64,000 nucleotides of DNA from Leptobrachium leishanense (taxonomy: Eukaryota; Chordata; Amphibia; Anura; Megophryidae), in assembly GCA_009667805.1 (NCBI GenBank), contig CM019064.1, positions 273,959,662 through 274,023,661 of the forward strand, read 5' to 3'. Positions within the stretch are counted from its first letter, which is position 1; the number at the start of each line of letters is the position of its first letter. The notes beneath the pieces are model-generated. The model saw nothing but the letters and a program-made list of their open reading frames with translations, was not told where the DNA came from and searched no databases. Below are positions 35,241-47,546 of this stretch, one piece after another. The position numbers and the translations under genes are program-made.

Positions 35241-37400
35241 GCTGAAGATTTACGCAGTCAGATTACGTTCCCGCAGCTGCTGCAGCAAAAGAAAAAATAT
35301 AGTCCCAACCATCCCCAAGCAAAGCGTCTAAATGCCAGCTTAGCAAAATTACTCGCATTGCAGCTGCTGCCTTTCCAGCTGGTGGACTCTGGTCCTTTCC
35401 ATGAATTTGCTGAATGTGCTGTACCACAGTGGCAGGTTCCAAAACACCATTACTTTTCACGCAAGGCCATTCCAGCACTATACCAGCACGTGGAAGACAA
35501 TGTTATCCAGTCATTGGGAAAGGCAGTCAGCAACAAGGTGCATGTGACTTTAGACATGTGGTCCAGCAAGCATGGACAGGGTCGTTACATTTCCTTCACG
35601 GCACACTGGGTAACTCTGATCGCAGCTGGGAGGGATCCAAGACGGGGCTCTGTGCTGGAGCTTGTTCATCCACCACGCCTCCAGAAAGCTGCTTGTATGA
35701 GGTCTGTCTGCTGCACCACCTCTCCCTCTTCCTCCTCCTCCTCCTCCTCCTTCTCTGTCTCTGGCGAAGTGGCAGTTAAACCGACGCCTGACAGGGTCTA
35801 CACAATGGCTCAAGCAAAAAGATGCCATACTGTGCTTGAGCTGGTTTGTTTAGGGGACAGGAGCCACATCGGGCCAGAAATTCTTTCAGCTCTGCAGGGG
35901 CAGGTGCAGAGATGGTTAACACCACGCCAGCTTGAGCTGGGAATGATCGTCTGCAATAATGGCAGCAACCTTCTCTCCACCCTACGCAAGGGTAAATTGA
36001 CGCACGTACCATGCCTAGCACACATCCTAAATCTGGTGGTACAGCGTTTCCTAACCAAGTACCCAGGGCTGCCAGAGCTTCTCATCCAGGCCAGAAAAGT
36101 CTGCAGCCACTTCAGACGGTCATTCCCAGCAAGCATTCGCCTGGCAGAAATTCAAAGAGAATTCCACCTTCCCACAAACCGTCTGATCTGTGACATGCCC
36201 ACCAGGTGGAACTCGACATTAGCAATGCTGCAGCATCTGCACAAGCAGCAGAAGGCCATCAACGAGTACCTGTTTGAGTATGGCACAAGGACAGGTTCAG
36301 GTCAACTTGTTTCCCCCCCCCCGCAGTGGCTGATGATCAAGGATGCATGCACTGTACTGTCACCACTTGAGGAGGCAACGAGGATGGTGAGCAGGGACAG
36401 TGCATGCATCAGTGACACAATTCCTTTAGTGTTCCTGCTGGAGCACACTCTGCGGGGAATTATAGATGTGGCTCTAGAAGCAGAGCAGCGGGAGGAAGAG
36501 GAGGCCTTCCCTAGCTCTCAAGGCCCCAGTCTTTCCGCAGACAGCATTCCAGTGGGTCCTACTCAGATCAGACAGGAGGAGGAGGAGGAGGCAGAATATT
36601 TAAGTAGTGGGGGCATTGAAGGTGGGGATTCCTCAAGGGAGGGTTTTGTGTGCCCAGAAACACAAGGGCTAGTGCGTGGCTGGGAGGAGGAAGTGCACGA
36701 TACGGTCATCCTCATTGACCAGGAAGACTCGGAATCTAATGCCACCTCCAACCTACGCTGCATGGGCTCCCTAATGATGCAAAGCCTGCTAAAGGACCCC
36801 AGGATTTGTGCTATCAAGGAGAGGGATCATTACTGGTTGGCAACCCTTCTTGATCCACGATACAAGGGGAAAGTTGCAGAGCTCATCCTGCCCGCACAGA
36901 GGGAGCACAGGATGAAAAAACTTGAGGACGCTCTAAAGCGACACTTGTGTAACACCTTTCCAGGCAATGGTAGATTACCAAGTGCTGACACACGTGCTTC
37001 TGAGGCTGCGGGTGATCAGAGGAATAGTGGTGAAGGCCAGGGCCGCTTGACTGATGTATTTTTCAATTTTTTTAGTCCTCGACGCCCAGGGACGTCAAAT
37101 GTAGGCACCCATTGCCAGCGTCTTCACCGTATGGTGCAGGACTACCTAGGGGCAAGGGCAGACCTGGATACCTTTCCAGTAGATGATCCACTGGCTTACT
37201 GGGTGTTGAGATTGGATCACTGGCCAGAACTTAGCCAATATGCTATGCAGCTACTAGGTTGCCCTTCATCTAGCGTGCTTTCCGAAAGGACGTTCAGTGC
37301 CGCTGGAGGTTTTGTCACAGACAAAAGAGTGCGTCTGTCCACCGACTCTGTAGACCGGCTGACATTTATAAAAATGAATCAGTCCTGGATCAGCAGTTAG
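35241..37400 (+). CDS. hAT superfamily transposase, N-terminally truncated
   Basis: An open frame of 719 codons encodes the RNase H-like catalytic core and C-terminal dimerisation domain of a hAT transposase, which cuts and rejoins transposon DNA in the nucleus. Counting the TTG codon at 35358 as residue 1, VTLDMWSSK carries the first catalytic Asp (66). CNNGSN at 199-204 is the second motif, with Asn 200 where Asp is expected. C219-x2-H222 and a MPTRWNST block follow. The hAT dimerisation block YW...SSSVLSERTFSAAGG (Glu 643) spans roughly 612-675. There is a Ser-rich run near 122-135 and Glu-rich acidic inserts near 375-415. No in-frame ATG precedes residue 67, stops lie at 35232 and 35238, and no BED zinc finger is visible, so the true start is missing or on a lost exon. 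The body is otherwise intact, so the loss is recent or the protein was conserved for some time. Family certain; activity doubtful. Confidence 0.93.
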   Translation, partial: AEDLRSQITFPQLLQQKKKYSPNHPQAKRLNASLAKLLALQLLPFQLVDSGPFHEFAECAVPQWQVPKHHYFSRKAIPALYQHVEDNVIQSLGKAVSNKVHVTLDMWSSKHGQGRYISFTAHWVTLIAAGRDPRRGSVLELVHPPRLQKAACMRSVCCTTSPSSSSSSSSFSVSGEVAVKPTPDRVYTMAQAKRCHTVLELVCLGDRSHIGPEILSALQGQVQRWLTPRQLELGMIVCNNGSNLLSTLRKGKLTHVPCLAHILNLVVQRFLTKYPGLPELLIQARKVCSHFRRSFPASIRLAEIQREFHLPTNRLICDMPTRWNSTLAMLQHLHKQQKAINEYLFEYGTRTGSGQLVSPPPQWLMIKDACTVLSPLEEATRMVSRDSACISDTIPLVFLLEHTLRGIIDVALEAEQREEEEAFPSSQGPSLSADSIPVGPTQIRQEEEEEAEYLSSGGIEGGDSSREGFVCPETQGLVRGWEEEVHDTVILIDQEDSESNATSNLRCMGSLMMQSLLKDPRICAIKERDHYWLATLLDPRYKGKVAELILPAQREHRMKKLEDALKRHLCNTFPGNGRLPSADTRASEAAGDQRNSGEGQGRLTDVFFNFFSPRRPGTSNVGTHCQRLHRMVQDYLGARADLDTFPVDDPLAYWVLRLDHWPELSQYAMQLLGCPSSSVLSERTFSAAGGFVTDKRVRLSTDSVDRLTFIKMNQSWISS

Positions 37401-37449
37401 CAATCCCCTGATGCTGACGTAACGGAATAGATCAGGGATGTCTTCTGCA

Positions 37450-38430
37450 TGCACAAAACCACCAGCACTGAACTCTTCCACAATACCACAAAAGGGTTAC
37501 GGTGTGAATGCACTTGCTGCCATGAAAGGCACAATATTTGGCTGCACTGACGCCTGTGCCAGATTTATATCATTTAAATTTTTTGAACAGCAGGGTCCAA
37601 CCCTGCACTCTTCCACAATATCACAGAGGGGTTACTGTATGATGATACTTGCTGGCCTGGCACCAAAGGCACAATATCTGGGTGCACTGACGCCTTGACC
37701 AGAATCATATCTTTTCAATATAGGACCACATGGTCCACCCCTGCATTCTTCCACAATACCACAGAGGGGTTACTGTATGATGATACTTGCTGGCCTGGCA
37801 CCAAAGGCACAATATCTGGGTGCACTGACGCCTTTACCAGAATCATATCTTTTCAATATAGGACCACATGGTCCACCCCTGCACTCTTCCACAATACCAC
37901 AGAGGGGTTACTGTATGATGATACTTGCTGGCCTGGCACCAAAGGCACAATATCTGGGTGCACTGACGCCCATTACCAGATAAAAAACTTTTCAATATAG
38001 GACCGCAAGGTTCACCCCTGCATTCTTCCACAATACCACAGAGGGGTTACTGTATGATGATACTTGCTGGCCTGGCACCAAAGGCACACTATCTGTGTGC
38101 ACTGACGCCCATTACAAGATCAAAAACTTTTCAATATAGGACCACATGGTCCACCCCTGCACTCTTCCACAATACCACAGAGGGGTTACTGTATGATGAT
38201 ACTTGCTGGCCTGGCACCAAAGGCAGAATATCTGGGTGCACTGACGCCTTAACCAGATGCATATCTTTTTAATATAGGACCGCTAGGTTCACCCCTGCAT
38301 TCTTCCACAATACCACAGAGGGGTTACTGTATGATAGTACTTGCAGGCCTGGCACCAAAGGCACAATATTTGGGTGCACTGCCACTGACGCCTGTATCAG
38401 ATTCATATCCTCAGAGGGGTTACGGTGTGA
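37450..38430. repeat. Tandem array, 139-bp unit, about 7 copies
   Basis: Copies share TCTTCCACAATACCACAGAG, GGGTTACTGTATGATGATAC, TTGCTGGCCTGGCACCAAAG and GGTGCACTGACGCC. Unit starts fall near 37588, 37723, 37862, 38002, 38142 and 38280, with a diverged first copy from 37460. The array begins about 50 bases after the transposase stop, in the 3' part of the hAT element. Confidence 0.95.
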
Positions 38431-39544
38431 CGGCACTGTTGGGGACGCTAAAGGACCAATTTTGAAGCACCTATTGTTACTTTCATACAAAGCCTGCATA
38501 AGTTTCACAATAATTTAGCCAAAAAAAATCAGTAAACTTTTTCTGCGTGTACGAAAATGTCTCCTCTTTTCATACAGACTGCCGCCCCAAGCAGTTGTAT
38601 ATGGATAGATTAAAGGAAAAGCATTTACCTTCATTTGAAACGTCATTTTTTTGTTTTTAAGTGTTTGTATACATCCTAGAAGTCCACCACTTCACGGGCA
38701 GGTTATGGGGACCTCCTAGGCACGATATTTGAAGGAATTTTTCGGTTTTATTTTTAACCCTTATTTCATGGAAAACTCACTGTCCCTTTAAAAAGGTTTT
38801 TTTATAAACTTTTTGACCTTGTTTCCTGTCCCCCAGGGCACTACCTGGACCCCCATACACCTTTTATGGCAAATATCTAGCATATATGTCATCTTGGAGG
38901 GAACTCTAAAAACCGAATTTTCAGCCCCATTGACTTGCATTGAGTTCGAGTTCGGGTTCGGGTTTGGAACCGAACATTTGGGAAGTTCGGGGTTGGGCCC
39001 GAACTGAACTCGGGGGGTGTTTGGCTCATCCCTAATTACAATCACTAAATTAGTTGATATTCTTATCCTCGCATACTGTTATACTCGATCCTGGGCAACT
39101 AAATGTGGTTGATGCGTTCATTCGATTTTACAAGTATGCTTATCTGAAGTTAATCTTACATAGATGGCAATCATAACAACTCTAAGGGCTATGCATATAC
39201 ATATAGAGAATAGCACTTTAGCAATATTCTTTGTGAAATTCATTCCACCGATGGTATGCTCAATATTAGATGACAATAAAGTACAGTATTTTAAATGAAT
39301 AGGTACCAATAATCCATTCTATTCAATTGATCTCTTTCATCAATAGAAATGCTCAAAAGTTATTAAAGCTAATTTTGCCTACTCAAAGAGGACTGAGGCA
39401 GTTTGTCTCGCTGGTTACAATTTGCACATTTCAGTGAGATAGACAAAGGTTCTAAGGATTAAGTCAACCTTCACTGCACTTACTAAAATAGTACAAAGTC
39501 AGTGACTACCTATCTTAGGTGTGCAACATATTTTATTACTCACA

Positions 39545-40450
39545 CAGGGTTATTCAAAGAGATCCGAATGGCTGGAGAAAGGTAACCGAACGCTGAAAAT
39601 CAGCGTTCGGTTACCTTTCCTGGCCATTCGGCTATCCAGAGAGCAGGCAATATGCAAAATCCTGGCGAATTGCCTGCACATTCGGTGCCTGTTCGAGGGC
39701 ATAGAAATCCCCGTAAAAAAGCACTGCTTCGGCTATTCAGAGAACACAAACCAGCAGTGAAAGGTTCCCGAAATGCCCTGCCATTCGGTGGTTTCATTCG
39801 ACAGGTTTATTCAGAAGAATCCCATAGGCTTCAATGTTAAAAATATTCCCGTTTTAATTCAATATCTAATAAACCGCTCATTATAAAATTCTGCAGTAAA
39901 GAGTCTCTTTATTTATAGATTTTTTAGGAAATTTTAAGCATTTTTCTTGTTTTTTTTTTTTTTAAAAAAAGTCCGATATTTTTTTTTTTTAGTTCACTTA
40001 TTTTTTCTGTAACAGCCCTTTTTATTATCATTCCCTGGACCTCATATGTAAATTTCAGACATTTTCGCTCAGTAATTTCTTTGCAAACAGTGTTTCACTT
40101 TTCAAACATTCATGCAAACTGTTTTCCTAATTTATTCACTTCACTCTTCTGTGGTGTCGGCTTTTTCTGGAGCCTTCGCTGTGTGTGGTCGGCACCTGCT
40201 CGGGTTTTTCCGGCGTCTTCGGTGGGTTAATCCAGATGTTTTGCGGGTTTCGGCGTGCATTTGCCAGGTTTTTTGCGGTGACTTTTCGTCGGGTTTGCGG
40301 CAGCTTTTCCCTGCGCTTCGACAGCCCTGTGGTGCTTGCTGAATACACTGCAGTGTCGCCGAAATGTGATTGCCGAATCGGCCCGAATTGAAGAGAACGA
40401 AAAGTCACCAAACATTCGGTGACTTTTTCGATTCTCTTTGAATAACCCTG
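39545..40450 (-). mobile_element. Family B twin-hairpin element, 906 bp
   Basis: The ends are CAGGGTTATTCAAAGAG and CTCTTTGAATAACCCTG with an exact ACA duplication (39542-39544, 40451-40453). Orientation is opposite to 20414: the GGTAACCGAACGCTGA hairpin comes first and the GTCACC...GGTGAC hairpin last. The core holds the same GGGCTGTTACAG, GAGACTC and TTCAATATCTAATAAACCG blocks, reversed. Confidence 0.9.
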
Positions 40451-40955
40451 ACATTGTTTTCCTATTACAGTCAGAATGGACAAAATACTCTAGGAATGTA
40501 GCCCAAACTTTATTCACTATGTAAATTAACACGTACACTAGCAACACACACGCAAACACAGATTAAATCAGACACAGTACACAAATATCTATGAGGAACA
40601 GAAAAAGTATATTTTTGCCATAAATAATAAAACAAAACTGTACAGAGAACATTGCATTCATTCCTATTATTAATGCTATTATTTTACACTTGTGGATGAT
40701 GGTCTTCATTTTACTATCCTCAGGCAAATTGACTAGGGATATATCCCATTATACTATTACTAACACTGCTGTGAAGATGTGCTGATTTGCTTTAAGGGTA
40801 GAAGGTGGATGGCAAATTAGGATCAACTAGACATCAGACAAAAAGGAACACCATGCACCTTGGGAGGTAATTGCTCCCTATATTTTGAACAGTGAAGAGT
40901 GGAAACAGTAGATAAAGTCTTTCTAAAGGGTTATCCATCTGCACCGCAACTCTTA

Positions 40956-42060
40956 CAGGGTTATTCAAAGAGAATCAAAAAGTCACTGCACGTTCGGTGA
41001 CTTTTCGTTCTCTTCAATTCGGTGTGATTTGGCGATCACATTTCGGCGACCCTGCGGTGTATTCAGCAAGCACCACAGGGTCGTCGTAGTGCAGGGAAAA
41101 GCCACCGAAAACCTGTCGAACACTCACCTCAAAACCCAGGCGAATGCACACCGAAACCCGCAAAAACATCTGGATTAACCCTGCCGAAGACGCCGGAGAA
41201 ACCTGAGCAGGATCCGATCAGAGCACAGAGCAGCCGCCGGAAAAACGCGACACCGCAGACGAATGGAGTGAAAAAAAAACCAGTACGCATGAATGTTTGA
41301 AAAGAGAAACGCTGTTTGCAAACAAACTACTGAGCGAAAATGTCTGAAATTTACATATGAGGTCCAGGGAATGATAATATAAAGGGCTGTTACAGAAAAA
41401 TGAAAAAAACATTAAAATTCATTTTTAAAAAACGGGAAAAAAAATAAAATCCCGAAAAATGCTTAAAAGATCCTAAAAAAATCTAAAAATAAAGAGACTT
41501 TTTACTGCAGAATATTATAATAAACGGTTTATTAGATATTTGGCAATCCCATTTTGGTGACCCAGCGGGGTATTCAGCAAGCACCACAGGGCCATCGTAA
41601 TGCAGGGAAAAGTCACTGCAAACCCACCGAAAACTCACCGCAAATCCTGGCGAAGGTTCACCGAAACCCGCAAAAAACCATCTGGATTAACCCCGCCGAA
41701 CAAGCCAGAAAAACCCGAGCAGGAGCTGATATTGAATTAAAACGGGAATATTTTTAACATTGAAGCCTATGGGAATCTCCTGAATAAACCTGTCGAATGA
41801 AGCCACCGAATGGCCGGGCATTTCGGAAACCTTTCACTGCTGGTTTGTGTTCTCTGACTAGACGAAGCATTGTTTCTCTATGGGGATTTCACTGCCCTCG
41901 AACAGGCACCGAACAGGCACCGTATGTGCAGGCAATTCGCCAACATTTGGAGAACTGCCTGCTCTCTGAATAGCCAAATGGTCAGGAAAGGTAACCGTAT
42001 GCTGATTTTCAGCATTCGGTTACCTTTCGGCAGCAATTCGGATCTCTTTGAATAACCCTG
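40956..42060 (+). mobile_element. Family B composite element, 1105 bp
   Basis: The ends are CAGGGTTATTCAAAGAG and CTCTTTGAATAACCCTG. Flanks are TTA on the left and TAT on the right, so the 3-bp duplication is not exact. The left part (to about 41540) follows the full-length order. At 41541 the sequence jumps back to the near-left block (GGCAATCCCATTTTGGTGAC) and repeats about 190 bases, ending GAGCAGGAGCTGATATTGAA. That joint and its right side match the short copy at 48672-49265. Confidence 0.88.
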
Positions 42061-43015
42061 TATATAAAGCACTATACCTATTTATGTTCTAATGGTATGC
42101 CCCTGCTTCCTTTATCTCCATATTTTGGGTCACCTGCCTTCTCCTTCTATACCTCACAGATGTTTTCTTTCAGTTGTGGCAGCAGTCCGACTCCCTAAAC
42201 CTTATTCCTATCTAAATCATTTCATTTATTTCAAATGGAGTGGCTCCACACACAAACCAACCCACCTCAGTCCTTCATTTCCAAACTATCATTCTCTCCA
42301 CATTCCGATACAAGGCCTAGTATTAGAGTTGGCGGCATCACTGCAGTTAGGCCAGTCTTCTTGATTTGTTCCCACTATATGATACCCATTGTGATTGTTA
42401 TTGTCATACTAATCTTTCCTTCTGCTCCCATTTTCTTGACTAACATGAGCGATTGTGCTGTTCTTGATTCCAGTCTGGATTTCCATTAGTTATTTTATTT
42501 ATTTGTACGGTTTTATTTTCTTCAATGTACTGTTCATATTTTGAATATCCCCATGTTGTGTGCTCTCTATTACTCTTAAAGATATGATCACATTTCTGGT
42601 GCTGTAGTACCGCTGATTAGATTGCTAACTGGTGATTGAACACCTGAGGCATGTTCAGTTCCTCAGCAGCTGCTGAATTGCTACATTGCGGCAGTTCAGT
42701 TTGTTACAGCCGTCTCACTGACCGTTTTGGCTGTGAATATTGAAGCGAAAGGGCAGAGGATTTCTTAATGAAAGGTGCTGTTTTTGCAAAATCCACTGTT
42801 ATCCATTTTATTAGCACTTTAGTGTTAATGTTTACTAGGTTCCAATAAATATTTGGTGTTTTGGTCCACCAAAACCTCAAACTGAACATTTCCTTATTGG
42901 ATTATTTGCTCCGTGGAGGCAAACATCTTTCCCACGTCACACCCAGCTACTCTGCAGCACCTCTCTACTTAGCTGCAACTGCTAAGTTAGCAATGCTGAG
43001 AGCTGAGCCGCAGCA
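42061..43015. other. No gene recognised; target of LTR element
   Basis: No supported coding frame. Its right edge (GCTAAGTTAGCAATG, AGCTGAGCCGCAGC) and the sequence after 48052 (TTGCTAACTTAGCACTTGC, GCGGCTGAGG) form a partial inverted repeat. The LTR element therefore entered a pre-existing palindromic repeat. Confidence 0.5.
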
Positions 43016-43020
43016 CAGCA

Positions 43021-43506
43021 TGATAAATTTGGATTTAAAGCAAACAAAACAAACTCCCTATAATAATTACCATTTATGAAATTTCAATAAACCTTTTTCA
43101 AGTTTCTTCTCATATATCAAAGTTGAAAACAGGGCGCGGCGCTGCACCATGGCGAGAGACAACAAAATCAGCCACAAAGCAATGTAGCGTCAGTCCTGTC
43201 TGAAATATCCTTCCTTAGACAGGTCTTTTATTAGATTTCAAAGAACTTATAGCCAATCAGCATACAGATACATTTCTACGTCAGAGTTTAACCAACAGTG
43301 AGTCAAAAATTACTATATTGATTCAGAGATGGCTTTTTCTAGCATACACTTTTCTAGCATCCACTGTTCACACACCCTTTCCTGCACACAAAGGAAATGG
43401 CTAAATTCCACAGGCTAACATCCTATGCAAGTAAAAGACTTGCAGGGTTTGACACTTATAATGGGGGGGTGGATTCACACTACCTATCATATTAAAATAC
43501 CTTTCA
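43021..43506 (-). repeat. 3' LTR (minus-strand element), 486 bp
   Basis: The LTR ends are TG and CA on either strand. On the minus strand there is a TATAAG at about 43460-43455 and an AATAAA polyadenylation signal at 43232-43227, about 220 bases downstream, a normal U3-R spacing. It retains ATAT near 43489, where the partner LTR has a 4-base gap. Confidence 0.92.
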
Positions 43507-45343
43507 ATCGTCTCATTGATCACATATACAATCGTGATCACAAAAAGGGATGAAACAAACTAGATAATTAAACTAATTATACCTGGGGCCATAGTATCCT
43601 CGCCTAATACCTGTACAATATACGAAAAGGAATCCCCAAGGATGCCCTTTATGAGCATAAAATACACTTATCTATCTAGATTCACTCTTCCAGCGAACCA
43701 CATTTGGAGCGTAGGCAAAAATACCTAATCTAGACATTAAATAACTATTTATTCCCATTTCCCAAAATATAATTCACCGAACAAGAAAAGTATAATAACT
43801 TGAATGTAAAAGTTCATTTATCTAATAAATCAACATGAGTCAGATATATATCTGTGTGTTTTCCTATGTTCAGCTTCACTCCACAAAACGCATACACACC
43901 TGCCTTCATACACACACTCAAGAAATACATTCTCATTTTCATAAATCCAATCCTTTCTCACACGTATCTAGGGTATTAAATTAAAAAAATAATATTCCAT
44001 AATCTAATACCATAGTCCACAGTGCGAGATCAGGGTGTGGTCTTTTTTTTCAACATCCCAGCTTGAGACGCATAATCATTGAATGTCATCAGAGCTCCCA
44101 CCATAGGGACTCCTGAACAAGCTGTCTCTTTGCGCTGGTTGCTTATTACCTGTGACCTTTGACCTTGTCACAAAATGTCCATGATTCGTTCCATATGCAG
44201 TCATTGTGACTGTCAGGTTTCTTGATGATGTGATATGGTTTTAGCAACAATAAAGAAAAGAAAAAAGAAAAGAAAATATGGTATACCCCGCTAATCATAT
44301 ACATCCATTCATTCATTGTCACTCTCAAATGCACGAAAACAATAAAAATGTTAATTTACACAAGAAGAGACACAGATAATAAATTTCAAAATGTCCCCGC
44401 GAAGCCTGTCGGCCTCACGCAATAAAAAAATTATACTACTTCTGACTCATTGTTAGAGAAAAATATATATACGCAACTTTGGCTCAAAAGGGAAATAGCC
44501 GAAGTACATATTCCACCCTTTTATTAAATATAATTTTTTTTTTCTTTAATTACTATCCTATTCAGTCTTGTTCGGTGTTGTGAAACAAACCTGGTGTTTA
44601 TAAAACACACCAATCCTCAAATGAAATAAAAAAAATAAAAACAGCATTAATTTTATCGAATTAAAACTTTCCATTTACCACTATATATGTCATGAAACGT
44701 ATTTATGCAAATGCATTAAATTATATGTTCCTAAATACATTAATTAACTCTAATTTTAATTGGATGTGATCTCCTGTAATCCTAAATGTGTCGGGGAATT
44801 TGAACAATATTGATTGTAACTAAACAACAAAAATAATAAAATATAAAATAATAAAAGACACAAAATAATTATCACTTAGACGACATCAGCATATAAAAAT
44901 ACATTATCTTCTTTCTTTGTCTTCTGTCTTCTTGGTTGAAAATAACAGTTTTGTAAAACTGACATGTCTTAAGTTGTATTTCCAAATCAATGATCTTCTA
45001 TAAATAGCATGATTTATTGATGAGTTGTCGATAATTAGATTGTTTTATTGCCTGGTGTCTGATAATTCCTTATTATCCGGTTGATGTAACATTGCAATGT
45101 GAAATGATAATGTGTTTGAGTAAATTTCCTTCAATTCCAACATCTTTATCAATATTGGTATCACATAATCTTCCATCTAGCTTGAGCAAAGTTGGCATAC
45201 ATGGGTAATGTTCACCTAAAGTAAAAACTTGGGAAAAAAATGTATTATTAACCTGTCAAAAACTTTAAAATTCATATGGTTAAAATACTTTTAAAATGGA
45301 GAAAAAAATGCAACACATTTTTTTGGACACAAAGAAAAGGAGT

Positions 45344-45460
45344 GGTCATGAGTGAGACAACACGGAGGAGAGGAGGGGTCATGAGTGAGACAACACGGAG
45401 GAGAGGAGGGGTCATGAGTGAGACAACACGGAGGAGAGGAGGGGTCATGAGTGATACAAA
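45344..45460. repeat. 33-bp tandem repeat in the LTR element
   Basis: Three to four copies of a 33-base unit start TCATGAGTGAGACAACACGG and end GAGGAGAGGAGGGG, nearly identical to each other. The length is a multiple of three, so the plus frame reads a repeated MSETTRRRGG-like peptide. That frame is antisense to the element, short and unsupported as a gene. Confidence 0.92.
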
Positions 45461-47546
45461 ATGGAGGAGACTAGGAAAAGAATGTGAACTTCAATTCAAA
45501 TAAAAAAACACAACAAAAATATCATGAACTGGGAAAGAAAGTATAGAAGGGCATGTTTAAAACTTGACGCGTTAATTAGCACAAAGTTCTCAGAGGAAAC
45601 TCAGAGAAAAAGATTCTTAATAAACATCAATAATCTTAAGAATATTGGTTAAAAACAAACATTCAAACGTGAGGTGTTTGTGCAGCTATTTTACAACCTG
45701 TTTTATTCCCTCCAAGAATATTCAATAGAGGCAAAGTTATACGCTATTGCACTTCACACCAAAAGACAAAAACATCAGACAGCAAAAAAAATAATACTAG
45801 ACATCTGGCTACCACTGCAGAAAAAGAAAACAAATCAAACAATACTCAGATACCAAACTACAACCTTCCATCTTCCTTAGTCAACTAAAATAAAACCAAA
45901 AAACCACCTTCTCTTATTTGAAATCTGCCTAAATTCCTTTGTACAGCGCTACTAAACCTGTAGGCGCTTTCCTTTAAACTTTCACTCAAATCCTTCAGCT
46001 TTATATCACTTCATCCTCTTAGATTCCAAACAACTAAACATGAACCTACATATATATTCCATTATACAAGTTACAAAACTGTAAATGATCTCAGTCAGCC
46101 ATTTTGGCAAAACCTATAACCTATATTAAGGTGCGGTCAATCCCTTAGTGCTGGACTCAAACAAAGACCAGAGGAAAATAACCGACCACGCCTCTCTTGG
46201 GAAAATGTACAACTTTGAGCCCATCACCTTGATACACTACTTTTTTTTATATATATCATGCATCAATTTATAATCCATTTACAGTAAATCCAGCTCCCAT
46301 AATTACTTTCTTTTATTCCACTACTGTACGCACGCCGAAGCACTCAAACCGCGCCCAATTCCACAACAGTTACAGTTACAGTTTTATAAAGCACTAACAG
46401 CTCCAGAATTCAACTGCTACTACAGTCTTTCAAGGCATTAGACACATGTCATTTGTATGTACTGTTCAATTATCCCAAATAGATACTCACAGAACAACAA
46501 AAATAACTACATATTCCATTCTCCAACTTGCACTGCTAAAAGACTACTAGCATTCAAAGAAAAAAATCCTTATACAAACACATGATAACATTATACATTA
46601 CAAATAAAGAGTTTTTTTAATTAAATAAAAAAAGAACAAAGAGAGAAAAAATGAATGTATGAGAAAGAGAAAAAAGTTAGCAGGCGCTTTTGAAAGTCAC
46701 TGTAAATGTAAAGCCCTATTGTCTCCATTTCCTGTGCCTTTTTTTTTTTTTTTTTTTTTTACACGAGGCAAGGCAGTAATAACACAGAAACAAAGAAACC
46801 TGGTTTACGAAAAGCAGTCCCTATACATAAATTACATATAAAAAACATAATATCAAAACTACGAAATACAAAACATCAAAGATAAACACATACATTAATA
46901 GTTAGTAAAGACAAATATTTAAATAAACAGACGCAATCAATGGCCAGTAACAAAATAAAAAATAACACAAAAACAAACATGCAATCTGAAAGAAAAAACA
47001 GTTAGCAAATCCTTTAGAATCAGCGCGCAAACACATGCAGCAAAAAAATAAAGAAAAAAATGGCAGCAGCGCGCAAGAAAATAAAAATAAAAAATTAAGA
47101 GGAAAAAGAAAAAACTGTCTCTCAATGGGAGATAATCATTTTTGCTATATGAGAAGAAATGAAAATCTAATCAATTAAAATAAAATTCTCACAATTACAA
47201 GATATGGACGACCCAGAAACACCAGAATTGAAGTACAAGATAGACACAGAACGGAGACAAAACAACTAGAAACATCTCGATTCTTTTTTTATGAGTTCAA
47301 TTTCCAGCAAATACAAATACTCAACACAGCGGGCGAGTTCAAACACACGTGAGGTCCTCAAATGATTTTCCTTTACTACAATACATAAAATGACAAAAAC
47401 AAATCAAGACAAAGAGTCCAACCTTGCACCAAAAAAAATAAAAAAAAATCAACAAGCTCTGAACCATAGCTTTAACGTAAACCAAGCCTGGAGACAGGTT
47501 CGCAAAATCTGAACAAGCAAATGTAAGGATACATTCGAATGGCAAA

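Larger units (their letters stand above)
35241..39034 (+). mobile_element. hAT element, 5'-truncated, with transposase
   Basis: It holds the transposase frame, a 139-bp tandem array and a right end reading TTGGCTCATCCCTA, whose reverse complement TAGGGATGAGCCAA is a typical hAT terminus. Just inside it is a CGAACTGAACTCGG / CCGAAC-rich subterminal region. No matching left TAGGGATG end or 8-bp duplication was found upstream. The start given is only the first in-frame codon after a stop, not a mapped terminus. Confidence 0.8.

Noticed and set aside
45276..45503. Small gene with MSETTRRRGG repeats
   Set aside because: The frame depends on a 33-bp tandem repeat, runs antisense to the LTR element and has no supporting context.
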